A stretch of DNA of 64,000 nt. It comes from Gordionus sp. m RMFG-2023. Lineage: Eukaryota; Nematomorpha; Gordioida; Chordodea; Parachordodidae. A program made the position numbers and the translations under genes. Of the stretch, positions 13,901-22,738 are shown in pieces; within the stretch, counting starts at the first letter, position 1; every line of letters begins with the position of its first letter. Below the pieces are notes generated by a model. It did no database searches. It had not been told where the DNA came from and saw only the letters and a program-made list of their open reading frames with translations. The stretch spans positions 44,617,561 to 44,681,560 of the forward strand of contig NC_088775.1 of NCBI RefSeq assembly GCF_954871325.1, written 5' to 3'.

Positions 13901-16900
13901 TACTTTTTTATAGGGATGTAGCGCTGAAACTAAATCATTTTTTTTATTAGATGCATAAAAAATTGAAAGAATAAGCTTATTTAAATTTTATTTAGGCGGC
14001 GTAGGTTAAATTTTTTTTAAAAAAATAATGGGCTTGTGGGTATTTTTTCTTAATAAACTATGGGTGGGTTGGGCAGGCGGGTTAATTTTTTTAAATAATA
14101 TTGGATGGGCGGGCTTGTGGACTAAAAACTCACTTGTTGCAGATCTCTACGCCATAGTCATTTTTTTAATAGAAATATTTTTGTATATTACGATTTTTTA
14201 GGTTAACCTTATTTATATACAAACTCTTAAGAACAATTATTGATTTAAAATCATCAATTTGCTAGAAATTCAATCCAATTTACCAATTGTCAAAAATGGG
14301 TGCATAAAAGATGTAGCGGGAAAAGGGAAGTTTGATGTTAGCAAGAATGACCTTTATTTGTGGAACATGAATAAACGGGGTTATTACTGATAGCGTAGAA
14401 AATGGTGGTTTGGATATTATCACGGATAATCCTGGGAAAAGTGGAAAAGTTTTGCTATTTGGGTGATATGCTAAACACAGATGATTGTGTAATAGATTCT
14501 GCTGTTGTTGCAAGGGTCAGACACTCATGGAAGAAGTTCAAAGAGATGTTATCTATTTAACGATTAAAAACTTCTCTCTGAAATTAAAGGGGAAAGTTTA
14601 TGTATGCTGCTGTGTGAGGAGTTGTTTAGTTTATGGCGGCAAAACATGGGCAATGAAAGTGGCCCACGAAGCCAAATTGGAAAGAACAAAGATGAGGGAT
14701 TAGATGGATGTTAAGTATCTCAAAGAAAGAAAAATTATCAAGGAATTGCGAGCAAGAATTGGAATAAAAGTTGGAGTGATAATTCAAAAAATAGACTAAG
14801 ATGGTTTGGGCTGGAACGTAAGACAAGAGATGACTGAGTAAAGAGATGCACCTTGATGGAAGCAAGAGAATCAAGACCTAAAGATCGTGGATAAAGATAG
14901 TAGCGGCGGATATGAGAAAAGGAATCTTACAAATAGTGAAGCTCAAGACCGTCAAAAATTGAAATGAAACATCGGAGATAAAACTGACTAACTTGGGTAA
15001 ACCTGGAAATAGATATTAGGCGGAGAAGAAGAAAATATAGAAATATATACTAATGTGAACATGTGATTAATAATTTTATAATATTATATGGAGTCATATT
15101 TTAAAATTTTATAAAAATCATCCACCATTAGGCTTGAGTAATCTTTTTCATTATCTTAGATTCTCTTCTACTCGATAACACTCTTCAGTGTTAAAAATGA
15201 TGCTTCACCTGAAGAGGTTTACATTCCAAAGTAGCTGCTTAACATTTATTTAATTGCTTATAATATGCCATTTTTTTCATAAAATATTTTAAGATATTTT
15301 TTTCGATTCGTTTTTCAACATTAGCCAATAGCGATTTACAATTTAAAATATCCATAATTAAAATGAATTAAACTACTTATTTATAACATTTGCAGAGATA
15401 AAATAGGATAATAGGGCAGTTTATGTTTGAAATCATTAAAAATATCAGTCATCTCCTGAAAATTACTCTTTATTATCATCAAATAGTTTATAAGTTCCTG
15501 GTATTCCAATCCGAAACCTTTTAACGATAAAACTTAAATTAGGTAATGTTGCGCATATCATTCATACTATTTAATATTTATGCCTTTTTAAATTACAATT
15601 CACTTTAAATGTTATAAATTGCATAAAATGAATCAAAAACATTGGGATGGAGGTTTGTTGCCCTCTGCCCCTCATCATGGCGACTGCCCTACTTTTACTG
15701 CTTATGAGTTATTGATTGGATATAAATTCTAACTTAATATCTAGATCGAAAATTTATCAAGTGTTAAAAAAAAATCTGAACTACTCAAGCAAGAAATCGA
15801 GCATCAAAAGTTCGTCATCGAAAGAAAAAACGAATATGTGAAGTAAATTAAAAGAAGGGACAAATGTAAAAATAAAGAAAGGGGAATATGGAAGGAAAGA
15901 AAGAAAGGGGAATATTGAAGGAAAAGGAAGAAGAGGATAAAAAGAATAGTTTTCACTATAAAAGGTGAATCTAGTGGGAAAAGAAGGGAATCACTTCATT
16001 AAAAATTCTAAAACTTTTTAAAGTTACCCCTTGATTATTAAATTTTTCAGATTCTTCACTAGATAGATCTGAAAATTTTTGAAGCAGTTTTTGAACAAGA
16101 CTTAGCTGCGGATTCAGTCTGGACCTGATTCTCTTGACCACACTAATTTTCTCACTCATAATTCGTAATTATTGAAGAATGTATAAATTTATCCTAATAT
16201 TTTTTTCAGACTTATGTCAGTCGAAAGGTCCCGGCTTTTAAAAGAACTCCATTGGTGTAAAAGATGTTTTGCCGAGGATAAATCAATATTAGATACTAAC
16301 AGGTTTTGCAATAGTAGATCCTGGCCATCCCTCCCTAAATTCACCTCATGCCTACATAAAACGTTTTATAAACAAATTTATTTTCAAAAAATGTACTTTT
16401 TAGCAATTTTTATAGTAGTTTTATGATAATTTTAATTTTGGTGTAAATCTAGAATAAGAAAGGATTAAATTAAGTGTTTTAATTTGTAATTTATTTTTGT
16501 ATTTTTTTAGATATCACTATTTTATTTAACTAGTAAATAATATTATCAGAGTTGTTAAGCGATCCTTTAAAAAAAGAAGAAGCGCGATCTCAATTTTTAA
16601 AAAAAGGACGAGGATAGTTTTCTGTCTGATCACACTTCTCTATTTTTTACTATCCTGTACATTACTATTTGTTAGATTCATTTTTCTCATGATATTTATT
16701 ATCACTTTCATTTACTTCGTCTCTTCAAGGTCTTAAGAAGGGTTGGGAAAAATTTTCAAAAAAAAATATGTTCGAATATAAATACAAAAATACTTTTAAA
16801 AAAATAATTGATTATAAATACAAATACGTTTTAAAATAATTGTATTTTAATTTATAAATATTATATACCTACGAAAAAAATTTATAAAAAGATATTTAAA

Positions 16901-19900
16901 TACAAATATTTTGACGAAAACTTTTTGCACAAATAAATGTTTAACGAACACTTTTTGCAAGTCGAATCACCACTATCAATTTTTTTAAATTATATAATAT
17001 TTTTATTATTAATCGTTTTCTAAAATTATCGAATATCTGCAGTAATACAAACATTATGAATAATATATTTTTATTGCAGCATTAGCTTATCACATAAATT
17101 TATAATAATTTCATATTATTACCGTTTTGCAGAGCATATTATTAAGAAATCGCCCTATTTATGATTTGGCCTTTATTTTAGTTAAGCAGATACCACATTT
17201 AGCGTTTTAGCGTTCACTATTATTGATTTTTGATGATATCTTGAAAAAATTTCCCAAAATTGTCAAATTAAGTTTAGAGGATGTTGGGGTTGTCACAGAA
17301 TACGGCTATTAGCTTAATATAGACACTCCTTTTTTTTCTTTACTATATCTTCCTCATCTTCAAAAAAAAACTTTTATTTTGCTTTCGGTAATAGCCATTT
17401 TAAAATAGGACTTAAAAGATTTTTTCAGTAACTCAGGTCACAAATTTAATATTTTAAAATGTGGATTTATATTTTATTCGTCTGAAAATAGTGAAATCGT
17501 AATGAATATAAAATACGTCATATTTTTTAGTATTTAATACTAAATATTTTCTAAATTATTTAAATAAAACTAAATACCAAAAAGTGTTTGTTTTTTATTT
17601 AACATTTAAATACAAATATTCGTGTTACTGCCCAACTCTGGACTCCCCCCTTACTTCAATTAAGATGCATCTCTCTTACTCATATTTTCCTTTTTTCGTT
17701 CAACATGTCCAAACCACATCAGTCTATTTCTATTCATCACCACTACAATCGCCTACAATATATTTCAATCCTTTCTCATATTTCCTTCCATCTCTCAGAG
17801 ATACCCTACATCAATCTAATCATTCTCATCTCCCTTCTTTCCAACTTAGCCTCGTGTGCCACTAGCTTGTGTTAAATTTTTCATTTACCTTCAGAGAGGC
17901 ATTTTTATTTGTTAGAATAGACGATATCTCACGGAACTTCTTTCACATAACTGACCCTTGCAACAACAGCAGAATCAACACCTTCATCTGCGTTTAATAT
18001 GCCAACTGAATAACAAACTTTCCCGCTTTTTCTAAAGCTGTTCCATTACAATATCCAATCCACCCATGACATTATTTTCATCATGGTACCCTTTCACACA
18101 CGTTCTATAGATAAATGCCAATCACCTATCTTCAAATACCTTTCTCCTCACTACATCGTTTATATACCCATTTATGGCAGCAGGTGCATTAGACTTAATT
18201 TTTAGCAACACATTTCCACATCCACCACAAAATCAGGTGGCGGATTCCAACTGTAAACCTTACTATTCATTGCCTTTGTATTTTATATGTCCATAACCAT
18301 CTTCAATCCAATAATTTTATACTTCAGATCTTCCTCCTTGCTGTTTGCCATTAATACAAGATTATCAGCATATAATAGCTCCCATGTAAGCCCTTCTCAT
18401 ATCTCATGCCCACATCTATTACTAGGGTAAATAATAACGGACTCAGGGCGGACTTTGATGTAGTCCAACCTTTATTCAAATCATTTGTAGTAGCGCCATT
18501 TATGCTCCCTCATACATTGCCATCACTGCTCTAACCCACAATTCTTATACAACTGATTTTCTCAAGGCCCATTTAGTACACTCGCTTGGCACTCTGTCAT
18601 AGCCTTCTCCAAGTCAACAAACGCATAATATAGTTTATTTCCCTTCGTTGGATACCTATCCTGTATTTGTCTCATCAAAAAATTGCAGTTTTCCCCAAGC
18701 GTATTGATTTTCATTTGCTCCCTTATCTGCTTCTCTAACACTCAAATACCTTCATATATGTTCCAAAAGTTTAATTGCTCTGTAAGACCCACATCGAAAG
18801 GATCACCTTTCCCTTTGTATACCGGGATAATTACACTTTTTCGCCAATCCTCCGAAATAGTTTCAATTGCATAAATTCATAAGCCATTCTATTCCCAAGT
18901 CTTCAAAACCTCTGAACATTTTTGTTACCGCTCTTGTAGAACCCGCTGCTTTCCCCTTTTTCATCTTCAACGCTTTCTTAATTTCTTCTTTGTACTCTTG
19001 AGCAGTTAACCTTATTATCCAGTTTATTCTCTCATTCAATAGTTTTTTCATGTAAGTCTTCCAGATATTCTTAATTCCGTTAATTCGATCATAGTTTTTT
19101 CTTCCATATTTTTCCCACCACATCCTGTCTTTTCTAACTTGTGCTTTACAATCCGGGCATATTTCTCTTTCCTTCCGCGCACTCCAGGTCTGTGAACTCC
19201 TGGATACTAATAGAGATATACAAGGAAGGAAAGCAAAACACAATAATATAAATACTATCTATCTATTGTAACACCTCCGTTTCTCATTTTCAGTTTTTAG
19301 CTATATGCGGATTCTACCACTCTCCCTGTGTCTAGATGATCCGTTCCCATCCACATGCATATTCAGTTACTTTCGACCAAGCTTTTTTCATAGCTTCCCA
19401 CTTGTCATTTACACATGATACTTGTGGAACCTCAACTTAAATTTTCTAACTCGGTATCTTTTTATTAATGACCCTCACACCTTTACAAGTACGATCTATT
19501 AAACTAGACGATTGTATTTTAGATCCTTTCATTAATTTTATTATGAAATTATTTATAAAATAAAAAAAAATTATATGATTATATACTAAATCATAAAATA
19601 ATAATAAAAATATGCTGATATGATATTTGATATCAGCACAGTCCTAGCTAGGAGGCTAAAATTTTGCCTGAATATAGGACACGTGAATCTTAGTTTGCTT
19701 ATAAAATTTCGTACATTCAACAGGAGGCTGCCGAATTGTGATCGATTTCCATAGCTTTTATTATTAGCGGTTGCTAGTTCGCCATATATTTACATAGCTT
19801 TTCCCTACACTTTCTTTATCTTCATTTTAATTCTTAGTACTTTTTGAGTCATTTTTAATAGTTTTCATGTCAAAAATTGAAAAAAAATCCAATTTTTCTT

Positions 19901-20780
19901 CTATAACCATTTCCGGTTTTGGTATTTATATATATTTGATATCCATAATAAAAGGCCATTTTGTTTTATATATTATAGAAAATTTAAAATATAATTCTGA
20001 GGGGGCGAGATTAAATCCTTCAATAAATTTAAAATCCACCATATTATATATAAATATATCTCTAAATATTTGGATAATCTCATTCGTAAATACTAAGTTC
20101 ATATATATCTTATAATAAAATATCAAATGCTGATTTATTAATACTATAAAATAAATAAAGGGGAATTAAAGAACCATCTTTTAAGTCCTTGTTAAAACCA
20201 AATAATTTTAGTGATTTCTTTTTACGGCTTTAATATACTTTTATATTTATCATAGATCTTATACACAAGCCCCAGATTATTTGATGTGACCAGATAAATC
20301 TATTTATAAAACTCCTACCAGAACATTTTAAATCATATTTTATCACATTTTTCTGTTGTTAAATAATATTTTTTTATATTGTGAAATTGTATTTTCTTTG
20401 TTGCGAAATCACATTTTTTTAGTATTATTTTTATAGTCATTTATGTATTTTATTTATTAGAAATGGAAATAATAATGTAAATTTTTAAAATCATAAAATG
20501 AAATGATTTGCAACTAAAATTATATAATATATTTATTATAATAAAAAGTATTTATTTTTATGACATGCTTTGGACTTTTATCCTCGAATCGAGTTATCTT
20601 AAAATATTAACTTAATTAAGCGGAATAGCATTCAATTACTTTAATGGTTTAAAATGTAAGTAAACCATTATAAATTACTAATGTATGATAATCAGCGTTA
20701 GAACCATCCTTGGAATCAGAACAAATCGAATCCTAAAAAAAATTTTGGACCCGGAAACCCCTTCAAAGAAACTCTTCTAA
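1876..20780 (+). CDS. Multi-exon coiled-coil protein gene (partial, 5' end missing)
   Basis: Eight small plus-strand exons are separated by AT-rich introns with GT/AG borders. Their translations are hydrophilic and rich in Leu, Glu, Lys, Asn and Gln with heptad-like spacing, for example EIRGLNLQIMELREK and SELLKQEIEHQKFVIERK, so a rod-like coiled-coil protein is likely. Reading phases agree across seven junctions if the fourth exon uses its downstream donor: 0/0, 0/1, 1/0, 0/1, 1/0, 0/2, 2/1 completed, then TAA. I cannot name the family. Centrosomal, ciliary or cytoskeletal coiled-coil proteins look similar, but this is inference. The first visible exon starts in phase 0 with no start codon, so upstream exons lie outside the window or were missed. 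The introns hold hAT, gypsy and LINE insertions, and none interrupts a recognised exon. Confidence 0.75.
3506..3611 (+). CDS. Exon B of coiled-coil gene
   Basis: 106 bp after acceptor aatcag, ending before donor gtagtt. It enters in phase 0 and leaves one base over. It reads LGELELLKLAQIEQFKRSF and onward, a helical, charged segment. The leftover G pairs with the first two bases of exon C to make a Glu codon. Confidence 0.75.
3654..4678. mobile_element. Non-autonomous hAT-like element in intron B-C
   Basis: The ends are inverted copies: CAGTGCTGTAAA opens the left side and the complement of CAGTGCTGTAAA closes the right. The first 40 bases inside remain alignable. No transposase is visible. 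The 8-bp flanks (atagttaa and atataaag) are not a clean duplication, so the insertion is old or an end is shifted. The hAT assignment rests on the CAGTG terminus. Confidence 0.6.
5269..5823. mobile_element. hAT MITE, 555 bp, with near-perfect 8-bp target duplication
   Basis: The inverted ends GGGCTTC(A/G)AA and their complement enclose an interior rich in AACCGAACC-type subterminal repeats in both orientations. Flanks are atatcaaa (5261-5268) and atatcaag (5824-5831), a 7/8 match, as expected for hAT. There is no coding capacity. It lies in intron B-C. Confidence 0.75.
6050..6400. other. Higher-complexity non-coding island
   Basis: This stretch is clearly less AT-rich than its surroundings, but I find no open frame, splice-bounded exon, transposon terminus or RNA fold I can name. 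It may be the remnant of an unrecognised repeat. Confidence 0.3.
6671..6789 (+). CDS. Exon C of coiled-coil gene
   Basis: 119 bp after acceptor gtacag. With the G left from exon B it makes 40 codons and leaves in phase 0. Donor gttatt is weak. It reads KIVKIDTLKLDWQIQKRNN and onward, a strongly charged helix. A poly-G run lies about 40 bases into the following intron. Confidence 0.75.
7241..7364 (+). CDS. Exon D of coiled-coil gene (two possible donors)
   Basis: Acceptor taaaag. The first 105 bp (to 7345) read as 35 codons ending in MELREK before donor gttttt, leaving phase 0. That phase makes exon E start with GCT TAA, a stop. Using the downstream donor gtttct at 7365 extends the exon to 7364, adds VFFKYD and leaves one base. 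This matches the only open phase of exon E, so the longer form is preferred. A hAT element sits 40 bp downstream. Confidence 0.7.
7405..8696 (-). mobile_element. hAT transposon remnant with perfect 8-bp target duplication
   Basis: Left end CAGAGTT and the right end complementing CAGAGTTGC form the terminal inverted repeats. Both sides carry GATACAGATAC-like subterminal motifs. The flanks are ctaatttt at 7397-7404 and 8697-8704, an exact 8-bp duplication as hAT elements make. Transposase remnants lie on the minus strand. At 1.3 kb and with scattered stops it is a deleted, inactive copy in intron D-E. Confidence 0.92.
7600..7781 (-). pseudogene. hAT transposase C-terminal (dimerisation) domain remnant
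   Basis: The minus-strand translation reads FIKYNTTIPSRALVERLSVA followed by a KNV..DKRGCL..KNFENILLL pattern. This matches the hAT dimerisation domain, whose family form is LP.S...ERLFS.....(T/K)..R..L....E.LL.L. An acidic region (SDEEEEVIINEASTSSDIVF) at about 8200-8270 on the same strand fits an upstream part of the transposase. The middle of the protein is mostly missing or unreadable. Confidence 0.8.
8785..8837 (+). CDS. Exon E of coiled-coil gene
   Basis: 53 bp between acceptor atccag and a consensus donor gtgagt. Only the phase needing one base from the previous exon is open; it reads LKSKFDLHTFNNFSYLK and leaves in phase 0, matching exon F. It is less helix-like than the other exons. 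The good donor supports it, but the join to exon D depends on the alternative donor there. Confidence 0.6.
9111..9664 (-). repeat. 3' LTR of the minus-strand gypsy fossil
   Basis: About 554 bp, a direct copy of 12704-13212 apart from small indels, one of about 37 bp. It lies next to a polypurine tract (about 9665-9677). Confidence 0.92.
9977..10485 (-). pseudogene. Reverse transcriptase part of the minus-strand gypsy fossil
   Basis: The translation shows the Ty3/gypsy RT start, with VPFEWRQEVEKELDRWVKEG, the SEWATPLVPVKK segment and the YFSKVDF palm motif. It is closely similar to the plus-strand element at 28.1-29.6 kb. It is a broken fossil; RNase H and integrase were not recognised between here and the LTR. 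Confidence 0.9.
10951..11301 (-). pseudogene. Aspartic protease part of the minus-strand gypsy fossil
   Basis: MLFDTGAAISVIG carries the retropepsin D-T-G-A signature, preceded by a beta-rich lead and followed by RRLWPGS. The order gag-protease-RT is that of Ty3/gypsy elements. It is a fossil copy. Confidence 0.88.
11326..12005 (-). pseudogene. Gag-like part with membrane segment and zinc knuckles (minus-strand fossil)
   Basis: The N-terminus is short and polar and is followed by a hydrophobic stretch (LGAVVVLMIWLW) and basic RMRRERS, the pattern of a single membrane anchor. The C-terminal half has CCHC knuckles such as CFACGEMGHISTYC and CFKCRERVHWARDC. No capsid homology region is recognisable. 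The sequence aligns closely with the plus-strand fossil Gag, including VTWLPVQE. It is a broken fossil. Confidence 0.85.
12250..12400 (-). repeat. 38-bp tandem repeat in the leader of the minus-strand fossil
   Basis: About four to five copies of a unit containing cagcacttccgtgtattgac lie between the primer site and gag. A second array of short ttgacggt units follows at about 12490-12620. Confidence 0.85.
12704..13212 (-). repeat. 5' LTR of the minus-strand gypsy fossil
   Basis: Direct repeat partner of 9111-9664. The primer-binding-like TTGGTGCCGTG on the minus strand follows immediately at about 12702. Confidence 0.92.
13700..13790 (+). pseudogene. hAT transposase C-terminal remnant
   Basis: The plus frame reads ILAIPATSASSERGISIGRF, the hAT dimerisation signature (family form IPATSASSERLFS.AG). 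It belongs to the hAT at 8932-14149. Upstream sequence between 13290 and 13690 is too decayed to read. Confidence 0.85.
14280..15030 (+). pseudogene. 5'-truncated LINE, C-terminal reverse transcriptase region
   Basis: Successive plus-strand frames read NCQKWVHKRCSGKRE (a zinc-binding tail), then KVEKFCYLGDML with VARVRHSWKKFKEM, then a YGGKTWAMKVAHEAKLERT segment and LKERKIIKELRARIGIK. This is the order seen at the C-terminal end of many APE-type LINE reverse transcriptases, including the YG.(E/K)TW box. Several frameshifts and stops are present. It ends at about 15030 without a clear poly-A tail. It is the same family as the minus-strand LINE at 17.6-19.5 kb. Confidence 0.85.
15745..15842 (+). 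CDS. Exon F of coiled-coil gene
   Basis: 98 bp after acceptor tctag, entering in phase 0 and leaving two bases (AA) before donor gtaaat. It reads IENLSSVKKKSELLKQEIEH and onward, a typical coiled-coil helix. The AA left over joins the A of exon G to make a Lys codon. Confidence 0.8.
16210..16302 (+). CDS. Exon G of coiled-coil gene
   Basis: 93 bp after a strong acceptor ttttttcag. It reads LMSVERSRLLKELHWCKRCF then AEDKSILDTN, ending with two bases before donor gttttg. The WCKRC pair of cysteines is unusual in a coiled-coil and may be a useful search tag. Phase fits exons F and H. Confidence 0.8.
16303..17589. other. Intron G-H, first part
   Basis: AT-rich sequence with no exon or element end that I can support, leading into the LINE copy. 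Confidence 0.4.
17590..19520 (-). pseudogene. LINE (APE-type non-LTR retrotransposon) remnant, minus strand
   Basis: Minus-strand frames give, in order, a pre-RT linker (NDKWEAMKKAWSKVTEYACG), the finger motif KKALKMKKGKAAGSTRAVTK with GIEWLMNLCN, the palm region (QIQDRYPTKGNKLYYAFVDL), the A.DDLVL-like LLYADNLVLMANSKEE box, and a tail CCHKWVYKRC then KKFREISSILTNKNASLKVN. The order and motifs match RTE/jockey-like LINE pol. The YADD box reads YADN and many stops and frameshifts interrupt it. The endonuclease is not recognised. It lies in intron G-H, opposite to the 14.3-kb copy. Confidence 0.9.
19550..19700. repeat. Partial hAT-MITE end related to 59766-60470
   Basis: The sequence around 19540-19590 and the palindromic gatatcagcacagtcctag resemble the right end of the hAT at 59766-60470 (cagcacagccct, with the same flanking AT-rich run). 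Only this end is recognisable. Confidence 0.5.
20696..20780 (+). CDS. Probable terminal exon H of coiled-coil gene
   Basis: 85 bp after acceptor aatcag. Joined in phase with exon G (AG plus C gives Ser) it reads VRTILGIRTNRILKKILDPE, then TPSKKLF and a TAA stop at 20778-20780. It is locally GC-richer and basic, unlike the neighbouring AT sequence. Phase agreement and a stop shortly before AT-rich sequence support a last exon, but the 4.4-kb gap leaves room for a missed exon. Confidence 0.6.
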
Positions 20781-21580
20781 TTTATATGTTATCGTTTAAA
20801 ATGTATGATTCATTTTAGAGGGTTATTTCGCTTTTAATTTTTTTTATAAGTTTTCTTTATTAAATAAGTAATATTTCATTTTAGATTATTTAATCTAATT
20901 TTTTTTTCGTAAGGGGTTTTTTTTAAAATAAATAAGTAATATTTCGAAGTTTATTAAATCAAAACTGTTTACACCTAAAAAATATCACATTATTTGAGTA
21001 TAACACATTTAACCATAACTTTTAGAAAAAACTTTTGCTTTTAACTAGAAATATATTTATTACAAAATTTATATTAAGAATTTACGTATTATTTCATAAC
21101 ATTTAACTCACCTTGACTGCTTTAGGCTGCGTCCTTACTAGAGCTTTTTAGCAATTCAATATTAAGTTTTAAAATCGCTCACTTTTTAAGGGTTGCAAAG
21201 CTTATGAAGATATTTATTTGAGCGATATAATATTTAGATCATACTTTTTTGATATATTTTTAAGCAACAACATTTTGGTTTGATAGACTTTTTTTATAAA
21301 GCAATGAGCTTTAAAGAGGTAATTTCATGACTATTTTAACGAGCGACAATATTTGGTTAGTAAATTACCTAACAAATGGTAATTTCGAAATCGTGTTCAA
21401 AATAGGGTATATAATCACCTATAGGCATAATTAACAGAACCCTCTCCAAATAGCAGTTAGTCCTTATTCTCTATGGACTCGTAACTCAATTGGCTTTTAT
21501 GACGGGAATTTCTTACCTTCATTGTGCTAAATTGTCATTTTTGTTAAATCCTTTTCTCAAATTTTCATATCATTATGTTT
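20781..21580. other. AT-rich stretch after the coiled-coil gene
   Basis: Presumably 3' UTR and intergenic DNA. A 75-bp pair of similar segments (about 20820-20960, aagtaatattt motifs) is the only structure I see. Confidence 0.4.
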
Positions 21581-21589
21581 AATAGATCA

Positions 21590-22710
21590 TCTTTGTTTAC
21601 CATCTTTTTCCACTCAATTGGTCAATATGTCTTAGCACTGTAGTTCCTTCTACGTTTACTTCATATTGTGATGGATTTTTTACCCTTTTAATGATGGTTT
21701 TTCTCTATTTTATCTATTGGTTGCGTGTCCAAACCATTTCATCAATCTCGAAATATTATTTGGCACTGCGCCCTTTATAAATATATTTAGCAAAAAATGT
21801 ATTTTTTTGTAAATCTGGACTCGATTTATAATGAAATTTTTTGTAAATCTGGAATCGATTTATAATGACTAAAAGTAAAACTATTTATGCATAGAGGTTG
21901 TCTATTTTCAGTAGGTATTCAAATTATAATCAGATATATTTAATGAAAATATAAGGTTAATTATCTTTAAGATAATTATATGTTAATACGTGACATCTAT
22001 CCCCAACCTGATTGGTTTGACTCTTACTCCCGTGGGGTTCGCTATCCAGCTATATCGCTGTTCATGACCACTTACTTCATTACTTCTTTTAGGTTAAATT
22101 TAGTGAATAAAGGTTTAACATTCTCTTTCGTCCATTTAATATTAATCGTTGAAATCAAATTTGTACAATACTGGTCAGATACTGTTTTAGCTCTTAAATT
22201 CTATAAATTTTGTTAGTATAGTCCAGATATTTTAAAATTTAATAATTCTTTAATGTCTAAATTATCAAATAACCGTGATATGAAGTTTCCTTTTCCTCAC
22301 TTTCCTTTGTGCTCATCTCCTTGTTATTGTTTAATACTTTGTCTTCGTTTAAGATATCTTCAGTCCTTTCTTCTAATAAGTCTCGTCGTTTAATATATTT
22401 TCGGGTTTTTCCTTTATTTTCTTTTTACTATACTTTAATTTCTTAAGTACTTAATTTTTATTTTCTTTTTTAACTACTTGGTTCTTGATTATTTCCACTT
22501 TTTTTATTAGAATTTGGTTACAAGAAAAATATAAATTTTTTAAAAAAAAACAAACTGAAATTTCTTCTTTTTTCAAGGTTTTTATAACCCAACATAATAA
22601 TAATGACAAAATTATAATATTGATAAAAAAAAATAATATTGATTAAAATATTGACAACAAAAATATTCAAAATGACTTGCTATAAAAACAAAAAAAAAAT
22701 ATTTACAACA
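21590..22710 (-). mobile_element. Gypsy-type LTR element fossil, minus strand, strongly reduced
   Basis: On the minus strand an LTR-like end (22710 down to about 22413, starting TGTTGTAAAT) is followed by Gag-like coding remnants (YIKRRDLLEERTEDILNEDK) and then, near 21590-21700, a segment YEVNVEGTTVLRHIDQLSGK that matches the C-terminal tail of gypsy integrases (family form YxVxVxGxxxxRHxDQL). It is badly broken and old. The LTR-like end is an inverted copy of the LTR at 32179-32532. Confidence 0.65.
22413..22710 (-). repeat. LTR-like copy, inverted relative to 32179-32532
   Basis: About 290 bp match the complement of 32179-32480 closely, including the shared gttataaaaaccttgaa block and the TGTTGTAAATATTT terminus. 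Confidence 0.85.
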
Positions 22711-22738
22711 AAATGGAATTGATTTTAGTACATGGAAG

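Larger units (their letters stand above)
8932..14149 (+). mobile_element. hAT element in intron E-F, split by a gypsy fossil
   Basis: Left end TAGAGGTCTACA and the right end complementing TAGAGATCTGCAA are classic hAT termini. Both continue into GC-richer subterminal sequence with repeated cccgcc/gcgggtt motifs, alignable over more than 100 bases. A transposase C-terminal remnant lies at 13700-13780. The 8-bp flanks (ctaaagac, cgccatag) do not match, so the target duplication is lost or one end has moved. About 4.1 kb of the interior is the inserted LTR element at 9111-13212. Confidence 0.75.
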
